Part shown: positions 16,182 through 23,527 of the stretch, in pieces
Layout of the letters: every line of letters begins with the position of its first letter
How positions within the stretch are numbered: position 1 is the first letter of the stretch
The notes under the pieces: model-generated
Told to the model about the DNA's origin: nothing
Database searches by the model: none
What the model saw: only the letters and a program-made list of their open reading frames with translations
Translations under genes and position numbers: made by a program
Source of the DNA: CAZRCZ01 sp964598765
GTDB taxonomy: Bacteria > Sumerlaeota > Sumerlaeia > MVZB01 > JAJFLK01
Reading direction: 5' to 3'
Length of the DNA stretch: 64,000 nucleotides
Assembly: GCA_964598765.1 (NCBI GenBank)
Contig: CAZRCZ010000007.1
Coordinates: 62,001 to 126,000, forward strand

Positions 16182-18639
16182 TGTTTCTCAAAGTGAAAGT
16201 CGGCGCGACGACCCCCGCGATCAAATAACACGCCGCGCCGAACAAAAATCCGCAAGTGATGCCGAACGAGTGCGCCAGCGCGACCGCGAAGACCGACGCG
16301 AAAACCGAGAACGCCCCGTTGATTCCCCAATACCAACTCAGCGGGGCGTCGGGATTCAGCGCCGCCGCCTGCAATCCGAGCGGGAAGGGCATCCCCATCA
16401 AAATCCCCGCCGGGATGAGAACGAGAATCGTCAGCAATATGCGGATCGAAGTCGGCGAGGAAACCATGCCGGTCAGCACAAGCCGCGCGGCGATCAAGGT
16501 GACGACCAAGACGGCAAATAAAATCAAATTCAGCGCGCGCACACGTCCCGCCGGATTTCTGCCGCTTCGCGTTCCGAAAAGCGTCGGCGCGATCATCGAA
16601 CCCAAACCGCTCGCCAAGAGCATTGTGAAAAGGCAAACCGTCAGGCTATAGCTCGGATGCCCAAGAAAAATCGTGAAACGTTGCATCAGGCTCAATTCGA
16701 TCATCAGATAACCGAGGCCGAGCATGACGAAGTAGGTCACCTGTCCAAGGCGCTGTTTCGCGGGCATCGCCTCGCTCACTCGCCGGAACGACGCCTCGAT
16801 CCGCAATGGAACCACGATGAACAAGAGCGCGAGGACGCTGACCGTGAGCAACAGCGTCCCCAACATGACGAGCGGCTTGAAATTAATGGAGAGAATATAA
16901 CTTTCTCCCTCGCGGAATTTTTTGCCGAAAACGTCTCGCCAGCGCAGAACGTCGAAGAAGAAGGGGCGGTCATCGCGCGGCGGGGAGATGTCGAACGGAT
17001 ACTCCCTCGCGTAGGCCGCCGGATCCCGCGATCCCAAAACGCCCCGGAGCGGCCCGGCTTCAATTCGGCGCGGCGTGACGAGAACTTCCAGATGATTTTC
17101 CCCGACCCATTTTTCAAAGGAGGCTATCTCCTCGTCGGTGAATGGATTTTTTTTCACAAGGAGCGTCGCCATCGGTTGCTCCTGCGGGTCCCCCGGATCG
17201 GGCATGAGCGCCATGAGCATGTGATCCTGCGGACGGGCGACGCCGCGCGCCTCGAGCGCGGATCGGGCGAGCATGAGCAGACGGATGGACTCCACCGGTT
17301 CGCCGGGCGCATACCATCGCGTCATGGTGAGAATTCCGCGGTCGCTCAATTTATCGAGGAAAATTTTCCATCCCTCCATCGTATAGAGCGAATTTTCGGT
17401 CAGGACAAACGCGCCGGCGGAGGTCGCGGCGAAGGTGTCAATGAGCGACGCCTGAATCACGTCGAATTTTTCCGGACTTCGCGCCAGATAGCTTCGCGCC
17501 TCGTCGCGCACGATCTTCACGCCGGGCCAACTGAGCGGTTGGCCGTCAAAATCGGAGAAGCGTCGCGTGAAAGCCTCCAGCACCGTCGGATTGATTTCGA
17601 TGCCGGTGACTTCGGGTTGTCCCCACGCCTTGGCGGCGAGAATGTCGCGCCCCCCTCCGACGCCGATCACCGCCACCTTCGCGTTCTTGATGACCGAATG
17701 AACGGCGTAGCTGACGTCGTGGAAGGGATAATAAACGCCCGCGAAGTTTTTGCCGTCGAACTTGTTGATCGGCGTCGCGGCCAGCGTGTCTATGTGCATC
17801 ATGTTCGATTCAAGACGGCTCTGCTCATAAATTTTCTTCGAGACTCCCCAACCAAAACCATCCTCGTGCGTGATCGTCACGCGCGAGATCGCGTTCCATT
17901 TGTCATAGACGAACTGTTCCGGGCGATACGCCCATCCGCGCGCGTATTTGACCTTGAAGGCTTCCAAGTCGGGGGCGTAAAACGTCAAAGCGCTCAAGAC
18001 GACGCAACCCATCAGCGCCGCCAACACTCGGACCCCGACCCACTTCTCCCGCAAATCTCCCAGCGCCAAGAGCAACGAAGCGACGGCTCCCAAAGCGCAG
18101 ACCGCCAGCACAAACCTTGGTCCGCCGAAGAACGACATGAGCGGTCCATAGAGCAAACAGCCCACCGCCGAGCCGGCCAAATCAAATCCGTAGAGAAGAT
18201 TGGTCTTGCTGGGAAATCGAGTCAACGCGACGGCCACCGCGACGCCGACGCAAGTGAAAGGAACCGCCAGAACGAGGCAGACGTTGAAAAGCTGGCGCGC
18301 GAGAATTCGGTTGTTCGACATGTGGAAATTCACGTCGAGCATGTCGGAGAGCGCCCAAGCGAGGGTCACGCCGAACGCGAGCGACGCCCAACCCATCCGC
18401 CGCCCGGCGCTCGCGGGAGCGAAGACGTTCGGAAGGAAATGAACGATCACGCCTCCCAGCGCGATGCCGAAGAGTGTGACGGACACGGCGAAAAACGCCA
18501 TGTGGTAATACATGATGACGCTGAAAATCCGCGTGAGACCCAGCTCCAAGAGGAGCGTCGCCATCGTGGTCAGGAACAATCCGGCGTAGATCGTCCAGCC
18601 GGGATCGGGAGAGGTTGTATCTTTGGATTCGTTCGTCAA
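16171..18639 (-). CDS. Fused multi-TM / spermidine-synthase-like protein
   Basis: The 822 residues comprise an N-terminal membrane region of about six to seven helices, a central spermidine-synthase-like Rossmann domain (VAVIGVGGGRDILAAKAWG, then GIEIN, about residues 320-520), and a C-terminal membrane region of about six helices. The polyamine-synthase aminopropyl-acceptor loop, normally with conserved aspartates in a DVIxxDxxDP context, reads DVIQASLIDTFAAT here. Classical spermidine synthesis is therefore doubtful. The family is commonly annotated as fused MFS/spermidine synthase with unknown reaction. It follows the TAT-exported oxidoreductase gene with a 1 bp gap. Confidence 0.85.
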   Translation of the reverse strand: MTNESKDTTSPDPGWTIYAGLFLTTMATLLLELGLTRIFSVIMYYHMAFFAVSVTLFGIALGGVIVHFLPNVFAPASAGRRMGWASLAFGVTLAWALSDMLDVNFHMSNNRILARQLFNVCLVLAVPFTCVGVAVAVALTRFPSKTNLLYGFDLAGSAVGCLLYGPLMSFFGGPRFVLAVCALGAVASLLLALGDLREKWVGVRVLAALMGCVVLSALTFYAPDLEAFKVKYARGWAYRPEQFVYDKWNAISRVTITHEDGFGWGVSKKIYEQSRLESNMMHIDTLAATPINKFDGKNFAGVYYPFHDVSYAVHSVIKNAKVAVIGVGGGRDILAAKAWGQPEVTGIEINPTVLEAFTRRFSDFDGQPLSWPGVKIVRDEARSYLARSPEKFDVIQASLIDTFAATSAGAFVLTENSLYTMEGWKIFLDKLSDRGILTMTRWYAPGEPVESIRLLMLARSALEARGVARPQDHMLMALMPDPGDPQEQPMATLLVKKNPFTDEEIASFEKWVGENHLEVLVTPRRIEAGPLRGVLGSRDPAAYAREYPFDISPPRDDRPFFFDVLRWRDVFGKKFREGESYILSINFKPLVMLGTLLLTVSVLALLFIVVPLRIEASFRRVSEAMPAKQRLGQVTYFVMLGLGYLMIELSLMQRFTIFLGHPSYSLTVCLFTMLLASGLGSMIAPTLFGTRSGRNPAGRVRALNLILFAVLVVTLIAARLVLTGMVSSPTSIRILLTILVLIPAGILMGMPFPLGLQAAALNPDAPLSWYWGINGAFSVFASVFAVALAHSFGITCGFLFGAACYLIAGVVAPTFTLRNNGN

Positions 18640-18640
18640 G

Positions 18641-19966
18641 CTACCCCATCACTCTTTCCTTCTCCGAATCCCATACCATCGTCTTACTCTTCCGATACGC
18701 CTCGACCCCCATCTTGATCGCGACCATGGTCGCCGCGCCGAGTTCGGCGTTGCAACAGAGCGTCTTCTCCTTGCCGCGAATCACGTCGAGGAAATTCCCC
18801 ATGATGTCGCGCCGCGGTTTGACGGTGAGGCGCGCTTCGTTCTGCCCGCCGTTGGCCGTTTTGAACTCCGGTTCGAAATCGCCGTTGGCGCGCAAAACGG
18901 GCGAATCCTCCAAATCCATCGTGCCATGTTTGCCGTAAATCCGCTCGGGCAGTTGCGCGTCGTTGGTCAGTGTGCTGACCAAATGCACGGTGTAATTGTC
19001 CGGATAATCCACGGTCATGAGAAACGTGTCGGGAATGTCGCGCCCGTCCTTCTCGATGTAAAGTCCGCCGTTGGCCGTCACGCGCTTGGGATACGCGCCG
19101 TTCGGTCCGGCCAGCGCGATCAGGAGCGGCGCGAGTTTGTGATAAAGCAGATCGGTCGCCACGCCGCCGCTGTAGGGCCAATACTTGCGGAACCGGAAAA
19201 AATGCTCCGGGTTCCATTTGCTTTTCGGCGCGAGTCCCCATTCATGCCCCAAAAACATTTCCCAATTAACGCGGTCCTCCCCTTCCTTGTCCGGTCCCGC
19301 CGTCGGATCAATCGTCTGGTGGACGTTGAAGAGACAGGTCCGCGCGTTGCGGTTGTAGCTCGCCTGCGCCCACGTCACCTTGCCGATTTTCCCCGCGCCG
19401 ATCGCGTCATGCGCCGCCCAATAGGCGTCCTTGGCGGTGTCCTGCGGACCGACCTGCAAAATTTTTCCGGTCCGTCGAACGGCGTCGCGCACGGCCAGCG
19501 CCTGCTCGACGGTGTGCGTCATCGGTTTCTCGACGTAAACGTGCTTGCCCGCGTCCATCGCGTCCATGGAAACTTTTCCGTGCCAGTGATCGGGCGTCGC
19601 GATTACAACGGCATCAAGGTCCTTGCGCTCGAGCAACTCGCGGTAATCGCTGAATCCCTCCCCTTTGCAAATCCCCTTGGCGCGCGTCAACCGCCGCTGA
19701 TAGAGATCGCTCACCGCGGCCAAAGCGAGGTTGTCCGATTCGCTCCGCTTGACGAGTTCGCTGACGTGGCCGGTCCCGCGTCCGCCGCAACCGACGACGC
19801 CGAAGACGATTTTATCGTTCGCGCCGATCACGCGAGCGGGAATCGTCCGCGCGGCTGGCTTGCTCGCGCACCCCAGCGCCATCGCGCCGGTCGCCATCGC
19901 CGCGCCTTGAATGAATTGGCGCCGGGAGATTTCGTTGGGGTTTTCGGGGGGTTTTTCGGGATTCAT
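18641..19966 (-). CDS. TAT-exported Gfo/Idh/MocA family oxidoreductase
   Basis: The 441-residue protein has a twin-arginine signal (SRRQFIQGAAMATGAMALGC) that also ends in a lipobox-like Cys. The NAD-binding domain has FGVVGCGGRGTGHVSEL. The family motif VATPDHWHGKVSMDAMDAGKHVYVEKP contains the conserved EKP lysine. The C-terminal Gfo/Idh/MocA domain follows. This export-signal subtype is abundant in Planctomycetota and relatives and is usually linked to sugar or cyclitol metabolism. It is the first gene of the four-gene minus-strand operon ending in the pseudopilin. Confidence 0.92.
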   Translation of the reverse strand: MNPEKPPENPNEISRRQFIQGAAMATGAMALGCASKPAARTIPARVIGANDKIVFGVVGCGGRGTGHVSELVKRSESDNLALAAVSDLYQRRLTRAKGICKGEGFSDYRELLERKDLDAVVIATPDHWHGKVSMDAMDAGKHVYVEKPMTHTVEQALAVRDAVRRTGKILQVGPQDTAKDAYWAAHDAIGAGKIGKVTWAQASYNRNARTCLFNVHQTIDPTAGPDKEGEDRVNWEMFLGHEWGLAPKSKWNPEHFFRFRKYWPYSGGVATDLLYHKLAPLLIALAGPNGAYPKRVTANGGLYIEKDGRDIPDTFLMTVDYPDNYTVHLVSTLTNDAQLPERIYGKHGTMDLEDSPVLRANGDFEPEFKTANGGQNEARLTVKPRRDIMGNFLDVIRGKEKTLCCNAELGAATMVAIKMGVEAYRKSKTMVWDSEKERVMG

Positions 19967-19985
19967 GATTTATTCTCCTTAATAC

Positions 19986-20092
19986 TCACCAAAGAGACAC
20001 AGAAAGGCAGAAGCAATGCGAATATCCTATTCTCCAAATTTCTCCGTGTCGCCGCGTCCCATTGTTTCCGCGTCTGTGTGTCTCCGTCGTCA
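19986..20092. repeat. Imperfect inverted pair of CACAGAGACACAGAG-type arms
   Basis: An arm of 'caccaaagagacacagaaag' type at 19987-20006 faces an inverted partner ('tctgtgtgtctccgt') at about 20072-20088. It lies between the serpin-like gene and the TAT oxidoreductase gene, upstream of the latter. Confidence 0.6.
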
Positions 20093-20139
20093 TCTCACAT
20101 TCTTCACCCTTGCTCAATCATCTTCATCCCGCAAGCGCA

Positions 20140-21714
20140 TTATTTCTTTTCGTCATGCGTCATAAGCTCCGCGTTGTCCACCCACATCACGAAAAACGGC
20201 CGCTCCGCTTCGCGCTTTTTCATGTAAATGAGGAAGGGATGATCAAAGATGAATCTGCGCGGCGCCGCACTGACGAATACGAACGTGGTGGATTCCAAGG
20301 CGGCCCCGCTCCGGTCCAGTCGAAAGTCAATCATCTGAACGGCTTTGGCAATATGTGCCGTAAGAAAATCTTTGTTTAGAAAACTCCGTCCTTTCCCTTC
20401 GATCTCGTCATATTCATGCTGAACCTTCATCCCAATCTCCGGGACCAGCATGACATCGTTTACGTGAAAATCCGATGGCTGTAATTTCGCGATGAGCGAC
20501 GAGACGTAATCCAGCGTTCCGCCCAAGGTCTGCTTGAAAGGGACGCATGCGGCTACAATCTGATTCGGCTCGGAATCCTTGCATAAATCGAGAACCCATT
20601 CCTGAGCGTCATCTTCAATTATTTCATCAGGATCATCATGCCTCGTCCGTGAGTAGAGAACGCCGACTTGACGGCGCAGTTCCTTTTTGTCGCTCTCGTC
20701 CGAGGCTCGAATCCCAAAACACACCACGGAAATTTCTTTGCCTGAGGATGATCTAAACGCAAAGTGATCGTCGTTTGGAAAATAAGGGAGAGTAAATCGG
20801 ACTCTTGCCGTAAGGTAGGAAAACAAAACGAACTCACCCGGAGCCGGAATAAATTTGGGCAAAGCCACCTTCGGAAATTTCTTGGCCATCTGGTTTTGGA
20901 TCTGTTCGACTTTCCCCTCGAACGCCCAACCAGAAGCGATATAATAGGAATCCGGCGGCAAATCAGTTTCTGTTTCCTTTGCACGATTCAGTCGGTCCGC
21001 GATTTCCTGTGCGCCTGAAATTTTCACGGGTTCGCCAACGACTTGATTTCGCAATTCGTTCCACGTCAACTGAAACGATGAACACCAAATGATGTTCTTT
21101 CCTTCAGGGGTCGGCGTATCTAAAGTTGGGACGATGACCGTCTCTTTCAAATCCTTCGAGCTTCCTGTAAAAGCCCAATGCGCGGTGAGATCCACCGCCC
21201 AGTGTGCATAGATATATGCTCCTGACCACAGAATTAAACCAATCAGGTTCGGCGCATGTCGCAATTTTCCCAACCGCCCATGTCCGCGAGAAAGACTGTC
21301 CGAAAGGGAAATGAGAGGGATAAGACAAGCGATTACGGCGGCTGGTAGCCGAAAGGGAGCACTGCCAAATAGCCATAGCGCCGCGACTATGGGGCAACCC
21401 AAAATGAGTGTGGCGATTTGCGGAATGCCAATTTCGGCTCGATTCAGCGGAGTTTGCCCATTGTAAAGACACAAGGCCGTAAGCACAAGATAAGGACCCA
21501 CAACCCAAATTCCGATTTCCCAAATCCATCCGAACCTGAGTGGATCAGGAGTGCCGTTTCTAAAATTTAGAAAAAAAGTGAAAAGGCCGAGGCTGGCAAA
21601 TGTCGCCCACCATGGGGAAACAAAATGTTGGTATAACGTGGAAAGGAGAAAGGGAGTCCAAAATGCAATCCCGCTTAGGATAAGAGCGAAGATAAGTCTC
21701 ACCTTGCCGCGCAT
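20140..21714 (-). CDS. Membrane-anchored serpin-like protein
   Basis: Of 524 residues, about the first 165 are a membrane domain of some five helices (IFALILSGIAFWTPFLL, VVGPYLVLTALCLYNG and others). The rest is a soluble domain with a serpin-like order of elements: KNIIWCSSFQLTWNEL resembles the conserved N-terminal 'N-SPxS' helix, SYYIASGWAFEG resembles the 'aNalf' strand, then VMLVPEIGMKVQHEYD, the hinge-like RSGAALESTT (468-477), and FIFDHPFLIYM (488-498). The last fits PROSITE serpin pattern PS00284 at every position. Spacing from hinge to signature matches serpins. The hinge has Leu and Glu where inhibitory serpins have small residues, so inhibition is uncertain. The family assignment is my inference from motif order; no overall identity has been measured. 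The base composition appears lower in GC than its neighbours. Confidence 0.65.
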   Translation of the reverse strand: MRGKVRLIFALILSGIAFWTPFLLSTLYQHFVSPWWATFASLGLFTFFLNFRNGTPDPLRFGWIWEIGIWVVGPYLVLTALCLYNGQTPLNRAEIGIPQIATLILGCPIVAALWLFGSAPFRLPAAVIACLIPLISLSDSLSRGHGRLGKLRHAPNLIGLILWSGAYIYAHWAVDLTAHWAFTGSSKDLKETVIVPTLDTPTPEGKNIIWCSSFQLTWNELRNQVVGEPVKISGAQEIADRLNRAKETETDLPPDSYYIASGWAFEGKVEQIQNQMAKKFPKVALPKFIPAPGEFVLFSYLTARVRFTLPYFPNDDHFAFRSSSGKEISVVCFGIRASDESDKKELRRQVGVLYSRTRHDDPDEIIEDDAQEWVLDLCKDSEPNQIVAACVPFKQTLGGTLDYVSSLIAKLQPSDFHVNDVMLVPEIGMKVQHEYDEIEGKGRSFLNKDFLTAHIAKAVQMIDFRLDRSGAALESTTFVFVSAAPRRFIFDHPFLIYMKKREAERPFFVMWVDNAELMTHDEKK

Positions 21715-21772
21715 GTCGCGTCTTCAACAATTCTCATCGCGGAAACGCAAAAGATGAAAAAGCAAGAACCCG

Positions 21773-21806
21773 ATTTCGCATACCTCTCTGTGTCTCCGTG
21801 GTGAAT
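21773..21806. repeat. Single CACAGAGACACAGAG-type repeat arm
   Basis: A copy reading 'ctctctgtgtctccgtggtg' lies in the short gap between the HPS-like gene and the serpin-like gene. Confidence 0.6.
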
Positions 21807-21823
21807 CCTCTTTTACCTAATCT

Positions 21824-22498
21824 TCATCTCCTCGCCCGATATTCCGCTTTCGATTCCTCCACATACCTTCTCAATTCCGATTCCGGATCGGGCGCGGTGA
21901 TGATCGGGATACCGATAACGGAGATGGACGCGCCGAGGCGGAACGCGGTCTTGCCCTCGCCGTGCCGGAACGTCCCGACGCCGACGGGAATTTTCACCCG
22001 CGCCACACATTCCTCCAGCCCGTCGAAGGGACTGCGGTCCATGTTTTCATTCCGCTGATCCGCGCCGAGGTGAACATAGACCGAATCCACTCCCATCCCC
22101 TCCAACTCGACGGCGCGGGCCGGAACGTCGGGATGCGCGTAGAGATCGGTGATGACGACGATTTCGGATTCCTTTCCCGCGGCGACGGCGGCGCGGATGC
22201 TCGCGTCGGAGGCGACCGAGCAAATCGTGGCGATTTTGCCCCCTTGAGCGCGCGTCTCGACGACGTATTTTTTCACGCCGTCCATCATTTTGTAATCAGC
22301 CAGCACGGGGACGCCGGGGAACTCGCGGGCGAGCGCGCCGATGGCCTTGGTTCCCTCGAACGTGATGAGCGGCGTGCCGGCCTCCAGCCAATCCACGCCG
22401 GCCTTGACCGCCGCCTCGGCGATCCGAAGCGCGTCGTCAATTTTCAGGACGTCAATGGCGACTTGCACCACCGGCGGCTGGATGACAAGTTTGCTCAT
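21824..22498 (-). CDS. 3-hexulose-6-phosphate synthase / ketogulonate-6-phosphate decarboxylase family protein
   Basis: The 224-residue TIM-barrel protein belongs to the orotidine-5'-phosphate decarboxylase suprafamily. The N-terminal VQVAIDV carries the first catalytic Asp. EAGTPLI and the ADYKMMD motif (D-x-K-x-x-D) supply the metal and proton-shuttle residues. YVHLGADQ and GVGTFRHGEGKTAF follow near the phosphate site. Members either fix formaldehyde onto ribulose 5-phosphate or decarboxylate 3-keto-L-gulonate 6-phosphate. No hexuloisomerase or ula genes are nearby, so the two cannot be told apart. I start at Met (22498), where the conserved fold begins; the open frame extends 23 codons upstream. 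Confidence 0.85.
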   Translation of the reverse strand: MSKLVIQPPVVQVAIDVLKIDDALRIAEAAVKAGVDWLEAGTPLITFEGTKAIGALAREFPGVPVLADYKMMDGVKKYVVETRAQGGKIATICSVASDASIRAAVAAGKESEIVVITDLYAHPDVPARAVELEGMGVDSVYVHLGADQRNENMDRSPFDGLEECVARVKIPVGVGTFRHGEGKTAFRLGASISVIGIPIITAPDPESELRRYVEESKAEYRARR

Positions 22499-22652
22499 GG
22501 CTGATTCATTTCTCCGGAAGACCCCTTTTACAACTCCCGGCGGAGAGAGTAAATCTTTTTGCGTCAAGTTGATCCGGCGGGCGTTGACGGGAGGCAGATT
22601 TCATGCTCCAATTTCCCCGGAGCGACGATCGGAAGGGAATGTTCAACCCCCC

Positions 22653-23014
22653 ATGGGTCTGACCAAAGTCACGGCGAAAATTACCAGCTCGAAGGCTCGC
22701 GTGGAGCCTACGAAGCCCTCTTCCTCGTGGAGACCGGCGCCACCGACAGCATGATCCCGGCGCGCGAGTTGGAAAAGATCGGCGTCACGCCGCAAGGCAA
22801 AATGGCTTACGAATTGGCCGACGGAACGGTCAAGGAATATCCCTATGGCTTGGCTCAAATTGAGTTCATGGGGGAAACGACTGCCGGACGCGCTATTTTC
22901 GGGGATCCGCAATCCGAACCCCTGCTCGGCGTCACCGCGCTCGAATCGGTCGGGATCATGGTGGATCCCGCCGACATGACGTTGAAAAGGCTTCCGGCGA
23001 TTCCGCTGAAATAA
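22653..23014 (+). pseudogene. Frameshifted retropepsin-like aspartic protease
   Basis: Clan AA aspartic proteases of this small bacterial type usually begin MGLTKVT and carry a LVDTGAT active site. Here MGLTKVTAKITSSK starts at 22653 in one frame, while YEALFLVETGATDSMIPARE and the rest of the domain (ending ALESVGIMVDPADMTLKRL) lie in another frame. A one-base change near 22690-22705 would join them. The catalytic Asp of D-T-G is Glu (VETGAT). Both facts argue for a decaying gene. A sequencing error or a programmed shift, as in retroviral pro genes, is possible but has no direct support. Only about 120 residues are involved. Confidence 0.65.
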
Positions 23015-23062
23015 AAGAGGGTTTTGCGTCATATCCTTCGCCTTTGGCAACCGAGAGATTCA

Positions 23063-23527
23063 ATGCCACCGAATCGTTCGAAACACTTCAGTCCCCCACG
23101 AGACTTGGTCATCTACCTCGAATCTGGTAAGCAACTCGTATACGATCCGGGGACCTGCGAACCGGGTTTGGTCCGCCTTAAGCCTGTGGGAAACCTTTCT
23201 CTGGATGAAATTTGGCTACATCCTGAATCAAAGGAAGACCCCAATTTCGGAGCGGATGGCTATTACAATATTCCAGCCGTTTCGCTCACTGGAGAGTGTG
23301 AAAATTACGATCCTGAATTTATACTCCTATGGTTACCGAATGAAAAATTATACGGAACTTGGGATTGTGACCATTGGCAACTCACGACCTTTCCGAAGGC
23401 GAAGTGGGCAGATATCGCCTTGAATCCCGCTCCTTATCTCGATGCCCAGTGGAATCCTAACTCGGTGAAACGTGGAGGAATTAAGCCGTGGAAAACCTAC
23501 AAGTTCAGAAAGGGTATGCCCTTTTGA
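23063..23527 (+). CDS. Hypothetical protein, 154 residues
   Basis: The protein is soluble and acidic to neutral, with a balanced composition (DLVIYLESGKQLVYDPGT, EFILLWLPNEKLYGTWDCDH). I recognise no family, signal peptide or membrane helix. Tryptophan is frequent in the second half. It overlaps the start of the next reading frame by 40 bp. That next frame has a strong GGAGGAA Shine-Dalgarno and begins with a short cytoplasmic-looking segment, so this may once have been the first gene of a two-gene unit. Base composition seems lower in GC than the surrounding core genes. Confidence 0.65.
   Translation: MPPNRSKHFSPPRDLVIYLESGKQLVYDPGTCEPGLVRLKPVGNLSLDEIWLHPESKEDPNFGADGYYNIPAVSLTGECENYDPEFILLWLPNEKLYGTWDCDHWQLTTFPKAKWADIALNPAPYLDAQWNPNSVKRGGIKPWKTYKFRKGMPF

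Noticed and set aside
16657..18717. Antisense open frame of 686 codons opposite the spermidine-synthase-like gene
   Set aside because: The product is Arg/His/Glu-rich without any motif, and the opposite strand encodes a clear membrane protein.
18623..20227. Antisense open frame of 534 codons opposite the TAT oxidoreductase
   Set aside because: The sense strand has a twin-arginine signal and all Gfo/Idh/MocA motifs; the antisense frame does not start at a plausible site.
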